Assembly: GCA_973895155.1 (NCBI GenBank)
Contig: OZ316896.1
Span: 22,630,001 to 22,694,000, forward strand
Reading direction: 5' to 3'
Source of the DNA: Marsupella aquatica
Taxonomy: Eukaryota > Marchantiophyta
DNA: 64,000 nucleotides
A model generated the notes under the pieces. It made no database searches. It saw nothing but the letters and a program-made list of their open reading frames with translations, and had not been told where the DNA came from. Below, in pieces: positions 11,010 to 23,479 of this stretch. The translations under genes were made by a program, and so were the position numbers. Positions within the stretch are counted from its first letter, which is position 1, and the number at the start of each line of letters is the position of its first letter.

Positions 11010-11400
11010 GGGTTGTCGCATGAACATCAGGGCTGAAGTGAAGTGTCACGGAGCAAAGTGTCACGGGTCTCGATCAAACATGAACTCCCTTCCACACGGT
11101 ACAGTACCTATTTGATTGGTTTGCGCGACAGGGCCCTCACTCCTGTCATATCATTTCCGGCGAGTTTTTCCCCAAAACCACCGTTCACAGTAAATCGCGA
11201 AACTGCTGTCCGTGTGATCCCAATGCCAGTTTTCCTTAGGGCTCTCTTGACGGTGGCAGATGGCTGGATCGGGGGTCACCGATCTCCTCATGCAGAAGGG
11301 GCCCAATCAACGGTATTCCCGGTATATCCGGATTTCGATGGAGGGTCCCTAGTTTTCTTTGTGTTTTTCCAGTTTCCTTGCTGTTTCGTTTCCTTTGCCT

Positions 11401-11536
11401 GCCGCAACCAAGGACAATCCCCAATTTACTACGGGGTGGGACAGATGGGTTTCTTGTATAGATGATTTGCTGCAACCAAGGACAATCCACAATTTACTAC
11501 CGGGTGGGACAGATGGGTTTCTTGTATGGATGATTT
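11401..11536. repeat. 68-bp tandem duplication upstream of unit A
   Basis: Two near-identical 68-bp copies begin at 11401 and 11469 (GCAACCAAGGACAATCC, then GGGTGGGACAGATGGGTTTC). Units B, C, D and E carry a single copy of the equivalent segment. Confidence 0.9.
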
Positions 11537-12560
11537 ACCTTCACTTCGTGTGGGCCCTCACACTAGCCAGGAAAGTCTCTGGTGGAAGGATTTAGTTGGG
11601 CGGGGCCGGGCTGTCACACCAAAGCGAAACTCTGGATGAGACGTGAAGGTTGGTTACAGGTTGGCATGGTGGTGACTGCGCGCCTTGGGCAGGATCTCCT
11701 TAATTAATTAAGTGCTCCCGGGAATGTCATAATTTGCGGTAGTCAACTTCGAGTCCAGGTTGGGCTCTCTCATGAGTACAACAACGTCTTCTGCCCTAAG
11801 GCCATGGTCCACGATTAAAGCTTTTCCAATCCTAGTTATTACAGTAATGTGTTTGCCCGCCTGAGGGAGTACCTGGGTCGGACGGACCCTTTCAAATGTT
11901 TACTGATACTCAAAAAAGAAGACGCACTTGAGAATGTTACTTTTGGAGATCGAGCGGAGCCAAACAATGACCCGGCTGACAATCAATATGGTCGATATCA
12001 AGCACTTGCGAACATCTGAGACTGCCACATCTTTGATTTAGGTTACCTTGCTTCATGGCAACATTGGCTTGATATTCAAGTTCAACACATTATACGTACG
12101 ATCCTCCAGGTGACTGATTACGTATTTGTAGTGCTATTGTTATTGTAGTTTGCCATGTGGGTAGGTATCAGAACTCCAAAGGGCAATCAAAATTCTTGGA
12201 GCACCATAGATCTGCAGGTCACTCTCCGGCTGGAATACAATATTAATTTAGCATATAGCTTCAAGATCAGCACGGCGTCTTTCCTTCTCCTATCTTACTT
12301 CGACCATGTGAAGCTTAAACTCTTCTACCAGATCGACGTACGACTGCAAATTTTTCACTCCATGTGGCGGATCTGGTCACCAAGCCCCATGCTCTTCCTC
12401 TTGTGCCAATATCAACGCTTCTAATTAAAAAACTATCATCATGTAATGCATACATGTAGTCTATCTGTAGTAGTAACTGTAAGTTAGAGATGGATTGCCC
12501 AACTTTGCCAAGGTTTGGAGGACAGGGTGTAGCAGAATTCAAACCTAGAATTATAGTAAG
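11537..12560. other. Distal upstream part of unit A
   Basis: Non-coding sequence shared with the other units. It includes the GGTTGGCATGG, TAATTTGCGGTAGTCAACTT and GGGCAATC..TTCTTGGAGCA blocks, and the module ending in GATTGCCCAAC. No gene was recognised. Confidence 0.6.
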
Positions 12561-14270
12561 AAAATTGGGAAGAAAATTCTAGTCGAGTACTTGGGGGGAG
12601 GGGGGATCACTCAAAATCTTCCAACCCATTGTGTAAGACAAAGAGTAGGGGTTTTGAAATTAGTTTCAAAGACAACTTAGAAGTTTTTGTGAAAGAATTT
12701 GAGTATTTATTTCTTTCTTTTCCTCCTATAGTATTGGTGCACAGTCCCACTAAGGGGTAAACCCCAAAACTGTGTGTAAAAACATTTATTTTTAATTTTT
12801 TTATTTAATATGGACCCTCATTAGGGATCTCTTGCAAATTCTCTGGCATGAGAGCGCACCACGTCAGCTCAGACATAGACAAACAAGACAGGATCATTTT
12901 GCAAATAAAAATTGATAGCCATGTCATGTTTGTGACAATTTTTGTGTAACTTTTGGGTGGCTATGCTGTAAATTCTAAATGTAAATATAAATACATACAA
13001 AATAAAATTTGTAATTTTTATAATGCTAACTATTTTATTTACTTTTAGGTTTTTGTATAGATTCAATAAATGTGTATAATATTGTGTTTTCATATTAATT
13101 TTTAACAGTAATAATGATATAAGTAGGTGTTTACAAGTAATAATGGTAATTACCCAGGTAATGAATAAAAACAGTTACTTAGACAGTACTCATCTCAAAC
13201 AACAGTAGTGTGTACAAGGGGGAGAATATCACAACAGCATTGTCAGCATCTCAATGTAAAGTGCAACCAACAATGCACTCTTTGTGTAAACTGTTTCAAC
13301 AACAGTCCTCCATCTCTTCTTCCACTTGAGCACATTGGAATTTTCAGAAGGTTAAGCGAGAGGTTAATAGCTTTAGTCTGGATGTTTGTACAACCACGAT
13401 ACATATATCAATTTTTGAGATCATTGCAAATTTGCGGCAAGCATAGCAGCACCTTTGCAATGTGTCTGTCCGTTTTGTCTTGCTTCATCACATTCCGTTG
13501 GTCACGTTGGTTCAGTGAATAGGGAGATATGCCGTAGTATAGTCTCAAGTATGGGTATTTTGCTATGTAAATTGAGTAGCTTTGTGAAATTTGTAATGTA
13601 AAATATCATTAGTGACCTCATAGTCAGATTTAAAATTAAAATGGCCTTAATATAAATAAAGATTGGTATGAAATGGATTAAAACATCCTGACTGTTATTA
13701 ATTTATTAGGACCTTTTTTAAATTATATAAAGCATGGCCTTGTGGTGCAGTGTGACTTCTTGTTGGCAAGCTCTCTCTTTTACTTACTCAAACTGCCTTT
13801 GAGAGCACTTGTTTGAGTCAATCATGGATCTAATTATCATGTACAAATACAAGAATAGGTTGAAGCATTTCATAGACGCTCAGGGCAGCAATTTGAGCTC
13901 TGTCTTCACTCTGTCACATTTAAGTCTTAGTTTGGCAACCAGTAGAAAGAATGTTTTCTCAAGCTCTCACCCAATGAAAGCAACCTTAGCTGGATCTACT
14001 CATGCTATGTCTTGGTTTGGTTCACTTAAGTAACTACAGAATAACATTAATTATTTAAGCAATTTGCCAAAACTTAATACAAAGATCTTAATTTCAGCAA
14101 CACTGTTGTTGAGCATTACTTCCTGAGCTTTTGAATTTAAGACTAAAATTTGTGTACAAAAGTTGCAATCTTACTTATGTTGACATAGGGAAGGGAGTTG
14201 TCTTACTGTCTACTAGAGTAATTTTAAAATAGTGTCAGTTGGCTGAAAATCAAGGGATACCCCTAATTAG
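12561..14270. other. AT-rich intergenic region
   Basis: No recognisable gene. About 12,800-13,000 is one copy of a diverged dispersed repeat whose inverted partner lies at about 52,605-52,795. The short plus-strand frames at 13,208-13,522 and 13,809-14,033 show no domain and are not called. Confidence 0.5.
12800..13000 (+). repeat. Dispersed repeat copy, inverted partner at 52.6-52.8 kb
   Basis: Shared blocks in order are ATGGACCC..CATTAGG, TCTC..CAAATTC, CATGAGAG or its variant CACGAGAG, TGTTTGTG.CAA.TTTT.TGTAAC, and a GG.TGGCTATG or GGTCACCATG block. The partner reads the same on the opposite strand. No terminal structure was identified. Confidence 0.55.
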
Positions 14271-14279
14271 TGTGTGTGA

Positions 14280-14700
14280 CACTAATTGTTTGATGAGACT
14301 AAATACTCTGTACGTCCATAATATGAGTGAATTCGAAAGACTATTTAATCTGAGTTGCAGAGTACTATGGACACAATTGATACAAATCTCGAGGATTGAT
14401 CACAACTGATCGACGTTCTATTGGTTTGCTTAGAATTATGAAACAAAATGATCAGAAATATCCACACGACTGACTTCAAAATTCTGGTCAATTTGAGTTC
14501 ACAGCATGCAACGCACTTGACAAAAATCTCCAAACATATATTCACGAAACTGAATTCGAAAGACTGGTCAATCTGAGTTTCATAGAATGCATTCACTTGA
14601 ATGAAAAAACTTAGCACACAAATGATGGAAATTAAGTAGCTCACGCATTTATTCTTTTGTTTACAAATTAAGAAACAAAGCTCATGCTGATGTAAGTAAA
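14280..14700. repeat. Satellite-like 3' flank of F-box unit B
   Basis: Same monomer family as 7600-8440: GAATTCGAAAGACT at about 14,330 and 14,553, GGTCAATCTGAGTTTCA at about 14,566, and TTTATTCTTTTGTTTACAAA at about 14,648. Confidence 0.8.
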
Positions 14701-14837
14701 ATCTTATGAGCCAGGAATCGATCTCCTGTTCTAAAAACTACAGATCGATCTAACTTTATTGACAAAGGAGGCGGAGTTCCAAAGAAAGAATCGGCCTATG
14801 GCCTTGAATGATTTGGCCTAATTTGTGCAGCGGCTAC

Positions 14838-16202
14838 TCAAAGTCGAAGAATATGCAAGAACGGACACTTCAAACCTTCAAAGGAAAGAGAATATAGAAC
14901 TCTCTCCCACACAATATTTTGGTCCTTGACACCAAACCCTGTGCCTCGAAGAAGAGCAAAGACCAGGTCTCCATATCGGTCTATTTCAACGCGCCTTCCA
15001 ATATACTGATACTCATACCAAGAATCTACTGCTAAAAACTGGTCATCCACAGCTAAAACTGCCCGTGGCCCCTTTTCTGGAGTGTATGGGGTCCAATGAT
15101 TTCTCTTTCGCTGTTTGATGGATTGCACACGGGTCGTGACATCTTGTTCAAGGTCCAGTTGAAAAACAGCAGACCCTGTAATGGCATGTAGTTTCCCCTC
15201 TACAGAGAACATTTTAAACGTGTCATCAATATGCATTCCTGGAATGTTGGGTATCTGGGGGGGCACACCAAGATTGGGTATCTGGGGGGGCACAACAAGA
15301 TTGGGTAGCACATTAAGATTAATTTCCGGATCGTTGGGTGCCTGGTTGGGCAGTCCTCTCCACTTGCCCGTTGTAGGGTTATATATCTGGAAATAATAAT
15401 TCCGAACATGCCCTCCAGAGAGTAACCTTCCCCCATACACCAGAAGCTCATTATCCACAATTGTAACTGTGTGACCCTTGCGCCCACTTATCATTGGCAT
15501 AAGCTCAGTCCAAGCATCTGCTTTGGGGTCATACACCTCTGTGTCAGAAACGTTTGCAACACTATACGACTTACAACCACCGCATACATAAATCTTCCCG
15601 TCTATAATGCCACACCCAAATCTATACCTAGCTCTGTGCATACTAGCGCATTTTTTCCAAGTCTGCGCGTGCCCACCCACATTAAACATATATACGTCCT
15701 CTTGACACAGATGATTGTCGTTCCTAGAATTGTTCTTCAATCCTCCCATTATATAGATTTTCCCATCCAAGGTAGTGCATTGGCAACAATCTGGGATTCC
15801 GTTCTTGACATATGAGATGGGAGGAAGCTCACGACAAGCGCCTGTTCTCAGGCTATAGAGAACGATCCCAAACTTGTTTTCAGAAACAGATACAGTATGG
15901 TTTAGGACAACAAACGTTTCCGTCGTCGAGTGGAAGCGAGCTCTTTCGTCATAAACTTCTTGACTTCGAACTGCTAGGTGCCAGGCATGGCTCACTGTTG
16001 AGAGCGCCCCAACTGAGCGCAACGGCAACCTTGGGCAGATCATCCGTACGGTGAGGTCGTGCGGAATGCCAGGAAGCAGTCTCCTGCTGCCGTTTTTGTC
16101 CGTGATTGCTGTTGTGGATGAGCTCCCCTCAAGTGTATCATGCTGTTGTTTCTCCCTCTTCCTCTTCAGATTCTCCGCTTTCAACCTGTCCAGGTGAAAC
16201 AT
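14838..16202 (-). CDS. F-box/kelch-repeat protein, unit B (intact)
   Basis: 454 residues, single exon, the same architecture as unit A: basic N-terminus, F-box at about 42-83 (LLPGIPHDLTVRMI), then kelch blades with DGKIYIMGG, DGKIYVCGG, ELLVYGG and IYNPTTGKWRGL. The start at 16202 is forced by an in-frame TAG a few codons upstream. An insertion between the fourth blade's PNQAPN and the FSVEGKLHAITG strand is a 9-residue repeat (IPNLGVPPQ type) from a 27-bp tandem duplication at 15,247-15,301; unit A lacks it. Two substitutions relative to A fall in the F-box (ICPRLPLRS for ITPKLSWSS). Probably a substrate receptor of an SCF complex; target unknown. Confidence 0.92.
   Translation of the reverse strand: MFHLDRLKAENLKRKREKQQHDTLEGSSSTTAITDKNGSRRLLPGIPHDLTVRMICPRLPLRSVGALSTVSHAWHLAVRSQEVYDERARFHSTTETFVVLNHTVSVSENKFGIVLYSLRTGACRELPPISYVKNGIPDCCQCTTLDGKIYIMGGLKNNSRNDNHLCQEDVYMFNVGGHAQTWKKCASMHRARYRFGCGIIDGKIYVCGGCKSYSVANVSDTEVYDPKADAWTELMPMISGRKGHTVTIVDNELLVYGGRLLSGGHVRNYYFQIYNPTTGKWRGLPNQAPNDPEINLNVLPNLVVPPQIPNLGVPPQIPNIPGMHIDDTFKMFSVEGKLHAITGSAVFQLDLEQDVTTRVQSIKQRKRNHWTPYTPEKGPRAVLAVDDQFLAVDSWYEYQYIGRRVEIDRYGDLVFALLRGTGFGVKDQNIVWERVLYSLSFEGLKCPFLHILRL
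15247..15310 (-). repeat. 27-bp in-frame coding repeat in unit B
   Basis: Copies start at 15,247, 15,274 and 15,301 (TTGGGTATCTGGGGGGGCAC), the last one partial. Translated on the minus strand they give a Pro-rich 9-residue repeat in a loop between kelch strands. The reading frame is kept. Confidence 0.92.
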
Positions 16203-17298
16203 ATTCGATATCGATGTGAACTAAGCGTGCCGGAGGTTTCTCGGCAGCAACTGCTGCCGGAAAACGGAGGACGGAAGATGCTCGCTTGCTTGCTGGAATG
16301 CGCACTTGCAAGAAGTCTCAACAGTGTCTATTCCTCCGCCAGTCCTCTACAACCCCAGTACGAATAGGAGTAATCACCCGGGTAATCACCCATTGGTACA
16401 AATATTGCCCTCGCCTATTGCAAAAAACTAGTGACACTACAGGTTTTGAAGAGTGACGAAGCTCTTCTCCCACTTGTTGGATACCTCAACCTCAGAATGA
16501 TATCTGCTGCATGAACAACAGGTCAGTCAGGCATGTTGACGAACGTGAGGTATCAATTGAACGAGGGAAGCCTGAACAAGGTGTGAATATCAACTAATCC
16601 AAATCCTGAACTTAAGGTGTGATAATCGATCGATCTGCTATGCTGCCCAGAACATTCTAGAGCAAAGCGTTCAATCGCTAGGAACCTGATTCTAACATTC
16701 CCAATCGATATGCTGAATACGTAAGTGGTCTGCAGTATTTCGGAATAGCAGCAACGAGGAGTGGAGAGTTACGATCGCACGTGTGAGATTACGGTAGAGC
16801 TCGAAGCAGATATTTCAAGCAAAGTTCTCCGGTCTTGATAGCACTAAACAAGGAGAATCGAAAATGGCATCTATCTGTATTCTGCAAATTGAGCACCTGG
16901 ACAGTCAATTTGATATCGAGTCAAGGGGTTACTACCAAATTGATTGCCAGTCGTCAGGCGTGACAATCGAAGGTTGTGTCGAATTCCTTCGTTGACGGTG
17001 ATTCTTTGCATGCATCATTTCGATAGCAGCATTCAAACTCGAAGACTCTGAGCACTGGACATCATACCGTAGCTGACAAGACAAAAGGAAAAAAAGCGAG
17101 TCATTAATATGAATGTGATGAATGTACGTGATTTGGTCATCTGTCGGCTCATCTCTGCAACACTAAACCAACAAATGAGGTAGCATAACTCATCTCTGCA
17201 ACTCTAAACCCATCAAAGGAGAGCTCGGTTACCACTAAACCAACAAAGGAAGTAGCATAACTCGGTTACCAACAGACAAAACAGACAGAGATACTCAC
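16203..17298 (-). other. 5' UTR and probable 5' UTR intron of unit B
   Basis: A GTGAGT donor is conserved at forward 17,298-17,293, downstream of the TATA box. The interval aligns block by block with 9852-10,904 of unit A, with small tandem duplications (for example around 17,165-17,265, where CACTAAACCAACAAA recurs). No coding signal. Confidence 0.55.
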
Positions 17299-17398
17299 AA
17301 ATAAATTTGTGTAAAGTAGTGAAGATCACCCAGACTGACTTTCGGCCCGGAGAACTGATCGAGTCAAAAAGCGATAGTGGCAAGAATGCGGAAGTAGC

Positions 17399-17406
17399 TT
17401 TTTATA
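17399..17406 (-). promoter_or_regulatory. TATA box of F-box unit B
   Basis: TATAAAAA on the minus strand, in the same position relative to the conserved 5' UTR donor as in units A, C and D. Confidence 0.6.
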
Positions 17407-18432
17407 GGGTAAGGTTGTGACATCAACATGAGGACTGAAGTGTCACGGAGCGAAGCTGGTGTCGCCTCTATCTCAATCAATCAATCATGAAGACCCCATC
17501 CCTTCCAAACCTTACAGTACCTATTTGATTGGTTTGCGCGTTAGGGCACTCACACCTGTTATCTCATTTTAGGCCAGTTACGCTCAAAAACCACAAGTCA
17601 CTTTGGTGTTGTATACATAGGAAAAACCAGTGGAAAATTAAGCGGTTAATCCAGAAATTGCTGTCCGTTGGATCCCCAATGCCAGTTTTCCTTAGGGCTT
17701 TCTTAATAGTGGCAGACAGCTGGATAGGGGTCACCGATATTCTCATGCAGATTAGGCCCAAATCAACCGTATCTTGGTATATCTGGATTTCAATGGAGGG
17801 TCCCTAGTTTTTTTGTTTGTGTTTTTCCAGTTTTCTTGTTGTTTGGCTTGCTTGGCCTGCCGAAACCAAGGACATCCCCAATTTACTATGGGGTGGAACA
17901 GATGGGAGTCTTGTATGGATGATTTACCTTCATTTCGTGAGGGCCCTCACACTAGCCAGGAAAGTCTCTGGTGGGATTATTTAGTTGGGGGCCCGGGATG
18001 TCACACCAAAGAGAAAACTCTGGATGAGACGTGAAGGTTGGTTACAGGTTGGCATGGTCGCTGCTAGTCTTGGGCAGGATCTCCGTGGAATGCCATAATT
18101 TGCGGTAGTCAACTTCGAGTCCAGGTCAGGCTGACAGGCTCTCTCACATACGTACAACACCGTCCATTTTCTGCCCTAAGGCCATGGTCCACGATTACAG
18201 CTTTTCCAATCATAATTATTACTGCAATGTGTTTGCCCGTGTGTTTGCCTGCCTGAGGGAGTAGCTGGGTCGGACGTACTGAAGAGAAGGCGCACTTGTT
18301 ACTTGTTGGGATCAAGCTGAGCCAAGCAATGACCGGCTGACAATCAATATGGTCATATCAAGCATTCTTGCCAACATCTAAGACTGCGACATCTGAGGCT
18401 GCGGGATCTTTGATCCTTGATTGGCTTGATAT

Positions 18433-18704
18433 TTAAGTTCTACACATTATACGATGCTCCAGATTGAAAAACTACGTATTAGTAGTGCTAATATTATTGT
18501 AGTTGTCCAAGTGGGTAGACATCAGAACTCCAAGGGCAATCGAAACTTGGAGTACCATCGATCTGATTTTTAGGTTCTACACATTATACGATCCTGCAGA
18601 TTGACTAACTACGTAATCGTAGTGCTATTGTTGTTGTACTTGTCCGTGGGTAGATATTAGAACTCCAAGGGCAATCGAAATTCTTGGAGCACTATCGATC
18701 TGCA
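18433..18704. repeat. Tandem duplication of about 135 bp upstream of unit B
   Basis: Two copies begin with TTCTACACATTATACGAT (about 18,436 and 18,573) and continue through GTAGTGCTA, GGGTAGA..TCAGAACTCC and GGGCAATCGAAA. Unit A has one copy at about 12,080-12,215. Confidence 0.85.
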
Positions 18705-19059
18705 GGTCAGACTCTCCAGGGCTGGAATATAATATTTCGCATAGAGCTTGAAGATTAGCCGGCGTCTTTCCTTCTCCTGTCTTACTTCGACCATGTGAAG
18801 CTTAATCTCTTTCACCAGAGCTTAATCTCTTTCACCAGATAGACGAGTGACAACTTTTCACTTTCCAGGTGGCGGATCTGGTCACCAAGCCCCACGCTCT
18901 TCCTTTAATTTGTTCCAATAACAACGCTTCTAATTCTCATTCTGCCTAGAAAGCTATCATCATGTAGTGCATAGTTACATGTACTGTATTTTCAGTCGTA
19001 GCCGTCGTAGCTGTAGTTTAGAGACGGATTGCCCAACGTTCTAAGGATTTGGAGGTCAG

Positions 19060-20925
19060 GGAATACATCGGTTCATATGCATAGTTGTGAAGATCCGCTA
19101 AGCAACTATGTCACATTAATTGTAGCCATTGTGGCATGCTTTATGGAAAATTGGCAGGGTACCTAGCAATTGATTGACACATCAATTGTGGCATTCTTTA
19201 TGGAAAAGTGATATGATATAGGCAGCATTTTGAGTAAATAAGTACGTAATGCCATTCGTGAATTTTCACTGGTAATTTGGGGGGTAATTCTAGAAGATGA
19301 AGCCCAGATTGGACCTTTAGGTTTGTCAGAATGCTCCCCATAAATTTAAGCAACCCGGTTGGACCTCGATGTTTAATCACATTTAACTCAGGTAATACTG
19401 TTTACTCTTCTCACTAAAATATGGTATGTAAGTGGGTGTAAACCTGCTACAGGGTGTATTATAATTCTTCTATCTATTCCAGCCGGTAAGCTGCATCTAC
19501 GTACAGTAGCCATGTGCACTTCATGATCAGACTTCAATTTTTTTATATCACTAATTCATTCATAGTGGCTTCTGACAGGACTGATGTAGTGATCGAAAGT
19601 ACATCAAATTTTTTTTATATCACTAATTCATTCATAGTGGATTCTAAAAGGACTGTATGATGTAATGAAAGTATATAAAAAATGACACTAAAGACTACAG
19701 TAGTTAGACTTCAGTACATCCAAAATGACATTAAAGACCCGCTTAGACTTCATGCCTCCCTATGACTGTCAGGCAGGGCACAATCCACCAGGGACTCCCT
19801 GTTTAATCGCTTGGTTTGAGCTTCGTTTTCATAATTCTAGACATAAATCAGCCAATTATAAAAATTATCCTTTAGTCTGTTACTAAACTTGGTAAAACAT
19901 TACAATTATTTAGGCCTATAAATATTTTAAGGGACTGTTAGCACTGTATTATGGGCAATAATAGCCAGAAAATAGCTTCTCAAATCTAGAACCTAAGGTC
20001 TTGTTTTTCAAAGCATTCTATTATATACCTGAAACTTTAATGTTTGAGAAATACTTGAATGAGCCGAGCACAATGCTTGGTGTTGCGCTTGTCCAGGAGG
20101 TAAAGAAACTTGTTTCGCAACAAGAATGGTGTGCTGTCAACATTTGTAGTGGGTCTTAGCCTGGAAAATGGTCAAGATGACATCCACTGGTGCAAACCAA
20201 AAACCCCTCCCCCCTACATACACGGCTCTAATTCAATAACGGAACCTGATAGGGAGTACCAGTGAGTGTGAAAGTGTCCTGCAACTTACTCTATGCTGGT
20301 GGTTATCCATTTTGGTTGGCATATGTTGTAGAAAGTGCATGTCAACTTCAATATGGAATTTTTGGAATTAATTAATGGTTAGATACTCTGCATGTAAACA
20401 AAAAGAACTGACAAATTAAAATAAAAGCTTGTGGCCCCGCTTGTGGCATTTCCCAGATATATAATTCTTATTGAAGACTTTTAGGTACGGGGTTGTTACT
20501 TAAATTGTTTTGGCCATAATTATATTTGAGAGATTTTGAGACTGAATATGAAAAAATCTGGAGAAGGAAGGCTATAATTTTAAATGTTTTTTTGATTTGA
20601 CAAGATTGTCTAGAGATGAGATTTATGTGGTCGCGGGGGAAATGTTGAGGAAACCAATTCAAGACCACAAGATAATTCTGGAAATAATGGTACTGAGGGG
20701 TAACCATGGGTTATTAACTTGGGAATAACTTAGGAATCACAGGTACCACCTGTCCATGCCTATATATTGTATGGATGATCAAGGAGCTTTGTGACGCACA
20801 TGGGGCATCATATTGCCAGACATGGACTAGAAGTGGGAAGGCTGCTGGACACTAGAAAGCTCACGCGGCAGTTTCAAATCAAAGTGGGGCTTGGTCACTG
20901 TGCCTATACCCTGGGCATTGTTCAT
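19060..20925. other. AT-rich intergenic region
   Basis: No gene recognised. A 62-bp tandem repeat (TATATCACTAATTCATTCAT at 19,554 and 19,616) and some low-complexity tracts are present. Confidence 0.5.
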
Positions 20926-20933
20926 GTTTTCAA

Positions 20934-21222
20934 CTCGGGGGTCTCACTATATGGATGCCTCCCCATCACTGACAATGTTTTCAGGCCTCAAACCCCCTAA
21001 AATGTAAGATTTTTTTTAATTTTTCAACCTTTATAAAGTTGGAATATTCCAAAATTTTGGTTATAAGGACCCTAAATAATGTTATTATAAGTCTCAAAAT
21101 TTGATTTAAAAGACCTTGTTGTTCTTCTCAAAAAATTATTAAGTCTTCCCTTTGAACCAATAAAATGACCCTATATTTCGTCGCACGTGATGTGCCATTT
21201 TTGTGGAAATGATACCCCCGAG
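20934..21222. mobile_element. hAT-like MITE, 289 bp, with 8-bp target duplication
   Basis: The ends are 12-bp inverted repeats, CTCGGGGGTCTC on the left and CTCGGGGGTATC (read inward from the right). They are flanked by GTTTTCAA (20,926-20,933) and GTTATCAA (21,223-21,230), an 8-bp target duplication with one change. The interior is homologous along its length to the insertion at 43,571-43,867 inside the copia element. No coding capacity. The 8-bp duplication suggests mobilisation by a hAT-type transposase, which is inference. Confidence 0.85.
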
Positions 21223-21230
21223 GTTATCAA

Positions 21231-22320
21231 CATATTTTTTAATATTTTCTACCTTGTATTAAATTAGTTAAATATAGTGGCTTCTTCTCTACTTCTACTT
21301 GTCTTTTTGGGTCTACATGGAACATTGATTGATGTCATCACATTGTTGACTATGTTACAAAAATCTGGACAAAATGGAGAAACCTTGAAAGTTCTCCAGA
21401 AACTTTTAATGAACATAACTAGCACTAAGGCACACAAAGAATTCAAAGTTTGCGGCTAAGTCCAACTTCAAATTAATATACTGAAGAGTAATTGATTTCT
21501 TATATATTACCCCCTTGAATTTCAGAACTGATGATGATTGATAAATAATTGATAAAGTTGATTTGCTCAAAAACAAGTGATAATGCCTGAAGCTAGATCC
21601 ATAAATCTTAAGCTTCAAAGCCAACAAAGCCAACAAAGGCTTTAGGCTGAAAATCCATTGTGAGTGAGCCACACTAGATCGAAGACCAAGATAATTATAC
21701 TATAACAATATTGGGTGAATATTGAGCAAACCATGATTACATTCAGTCAGAGGTAAGTCTTTGAAGGCAATAAGCCTATTTCAAGAAATTGCAACCATAT
21801 ACCATCAAACTAAATTAGATACTGTGTGAATTGCCCAATAGGAATTTTGTCAAAAGAAAGAAATGATGATCTTTCAATTGTTGTCTTTTAAGTTGAGGTG
21901 CCAAAGGAATCAATTATATATTTAAAGTTTGGTCAAAATCTTAATATATTTTTTTCTGGCCGTACAAAATTTTAATTGAAGTTTTTGGAAATTCTCTTCA
22001 ATAAAGTTCAGGTTAAGTTTGGCTCACTAGAGAAAGAAAATTGTAAGGTCTAATTAACCAGATGAACTAGTAAGAATTGTAAGAGTGACACATTCAAATC
22101 CCGGATTCAAATGGGAAGAGCAACTACAGTAATATTGAGGACAATGAAATTATGAATTTGTTGTATTTGTATTAGATCTATATAATTGACTTTGTGGGAA
22201 TATGCAAGGTAGTTCGAAGAGCTGAACAAGGTACTATAGTGACAAATGAATGATTTGTGATGGGATATCTCATTAATTACTAAAATAGTGATAAGTTCAT
22301 CCTCAGTAAACCTCTAAAGA
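21231..22320. other. AT-rich intergenic region
   Basis: No recognisable gene, RNA or mobile-element termini were seen. The short open frames have no domain content. Confidence 0.5.
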
Positions 22321-22329
22321 CATACAATA

Positions 22330-22790
22330 AAAATGTATTAAAATCTCTGAAGTATTAAAGTCTCCATGAGAGGGCAACTGATTAATAGCTGATTAGAAAC
22401 ATGCACGAGACTGAACCATTGGTCAAGAAGTTCTTTGAAGGCAACAAGTGATGGAAACATATTCATCACTTGCCTTTCATTGTTCAAAGAGAATCCGTGG
22501 CTACAATAAGTGAAAAAGATGAGATACATCAGTAAGACTGAAATTAAAAGACCGTTCCATCTGACTTAGATTCACAATTTGGATACAATTCTCTAGGGAT
22601 TGAGAATTGAACCAAGTGAGAATTTGTTGCTTTACTTACAACTAAATAAACTTGACTGGTAAAACAAAATGGCTGCGCTGCCTCACTTAAACAAAAATAT
22701 CTATGAGAACACAAGTGATTAATTAAAAAAAGTTCACACAGTTTATTCATTGATTTACAAAGAAACACCTCATGCTGATCTATGTAACTC
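22330..22790. repeat. Satellite-like segment left of unit C
   Basis: Diverged monomers of the F-box-flanking satellite: GAGACTGAA near 22,409, AAGACTGAAATTAAAAGACC near 22,533, and GAGAACACAAGTGATTAATT near 22,702, followed by TTTATTCATTGATTTACAAA. Confidence 0.65.
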
Positions 22791-22859
22791 TTATCAGCTA
22801 GGGGGAACTGGATCTACTATTTGTTTTCAAGCACTGGACTTAATTCTTCAATAGACTAA

Positions 22860-23465
22860 GCAGGAGGAGAAGTTCAAACATTACACATAGTGCTGATAGT
22901 AGGTGTCCTGAATAGCAAAACCTTTAGTTCTAGTTTTGAGGGGCTATTATTGCACATATGGGTATGCTAATGTCAGTACATTAGCACAAGTACATTAACA
23001 CACCTGAATGCCTAGAAAATTCTAGTTTTTATTAATTCTTAGAAAAGGATTTTTAAAAATTAGCTGACTGTTCCAAATCTACAAATGCCTTTTGTAATTT
23101 CTCAATTTATTGTAATTGTGAACCTGAATATGTCACTTTTCCATATTAAAGAATGCAACAATTAAAGTATGCATCAGTTGTTGAGTGGTCTCCGCATCTA
23201 TAACCGATCTACGCCCTGACCTTCAATCATTGTTGGGCAATCTCTTTGTAAACTGCAGCTAGCTACTACTACAGATCACCTACAATTCAAGTATGCATTA
23301 CATGATAATAGCTAGGCCCAGTGAAAAATTAGAAGCAGGACAAGAGGAAGAGCATGGGCCTTGGTGACCAGATCCACCACTTGGAGAATGAAAAGCTGGG
23401 ACATCTGGTGGAACGGGAAGAGGCAGTTTCCAGAGCACAGTTGCCTGGGGACATAGATTTGTGAG
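22860..23465 (-). repeat. Inverted distal module at the outer end of the left arm
   Basis: Reverse complement of 45,985-46,650. It includes the AGCTTTTCATTCTCCA, GATTGCCCAA and CCCCTCAAAACTAGAA blocks that also mark the distal upstream ends of units A, B, C and the 49.4-50.1 kb segment. No gene. Confidence 0.75.
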
Positions 23466-23479
23466 GGGCCTTAATTATA

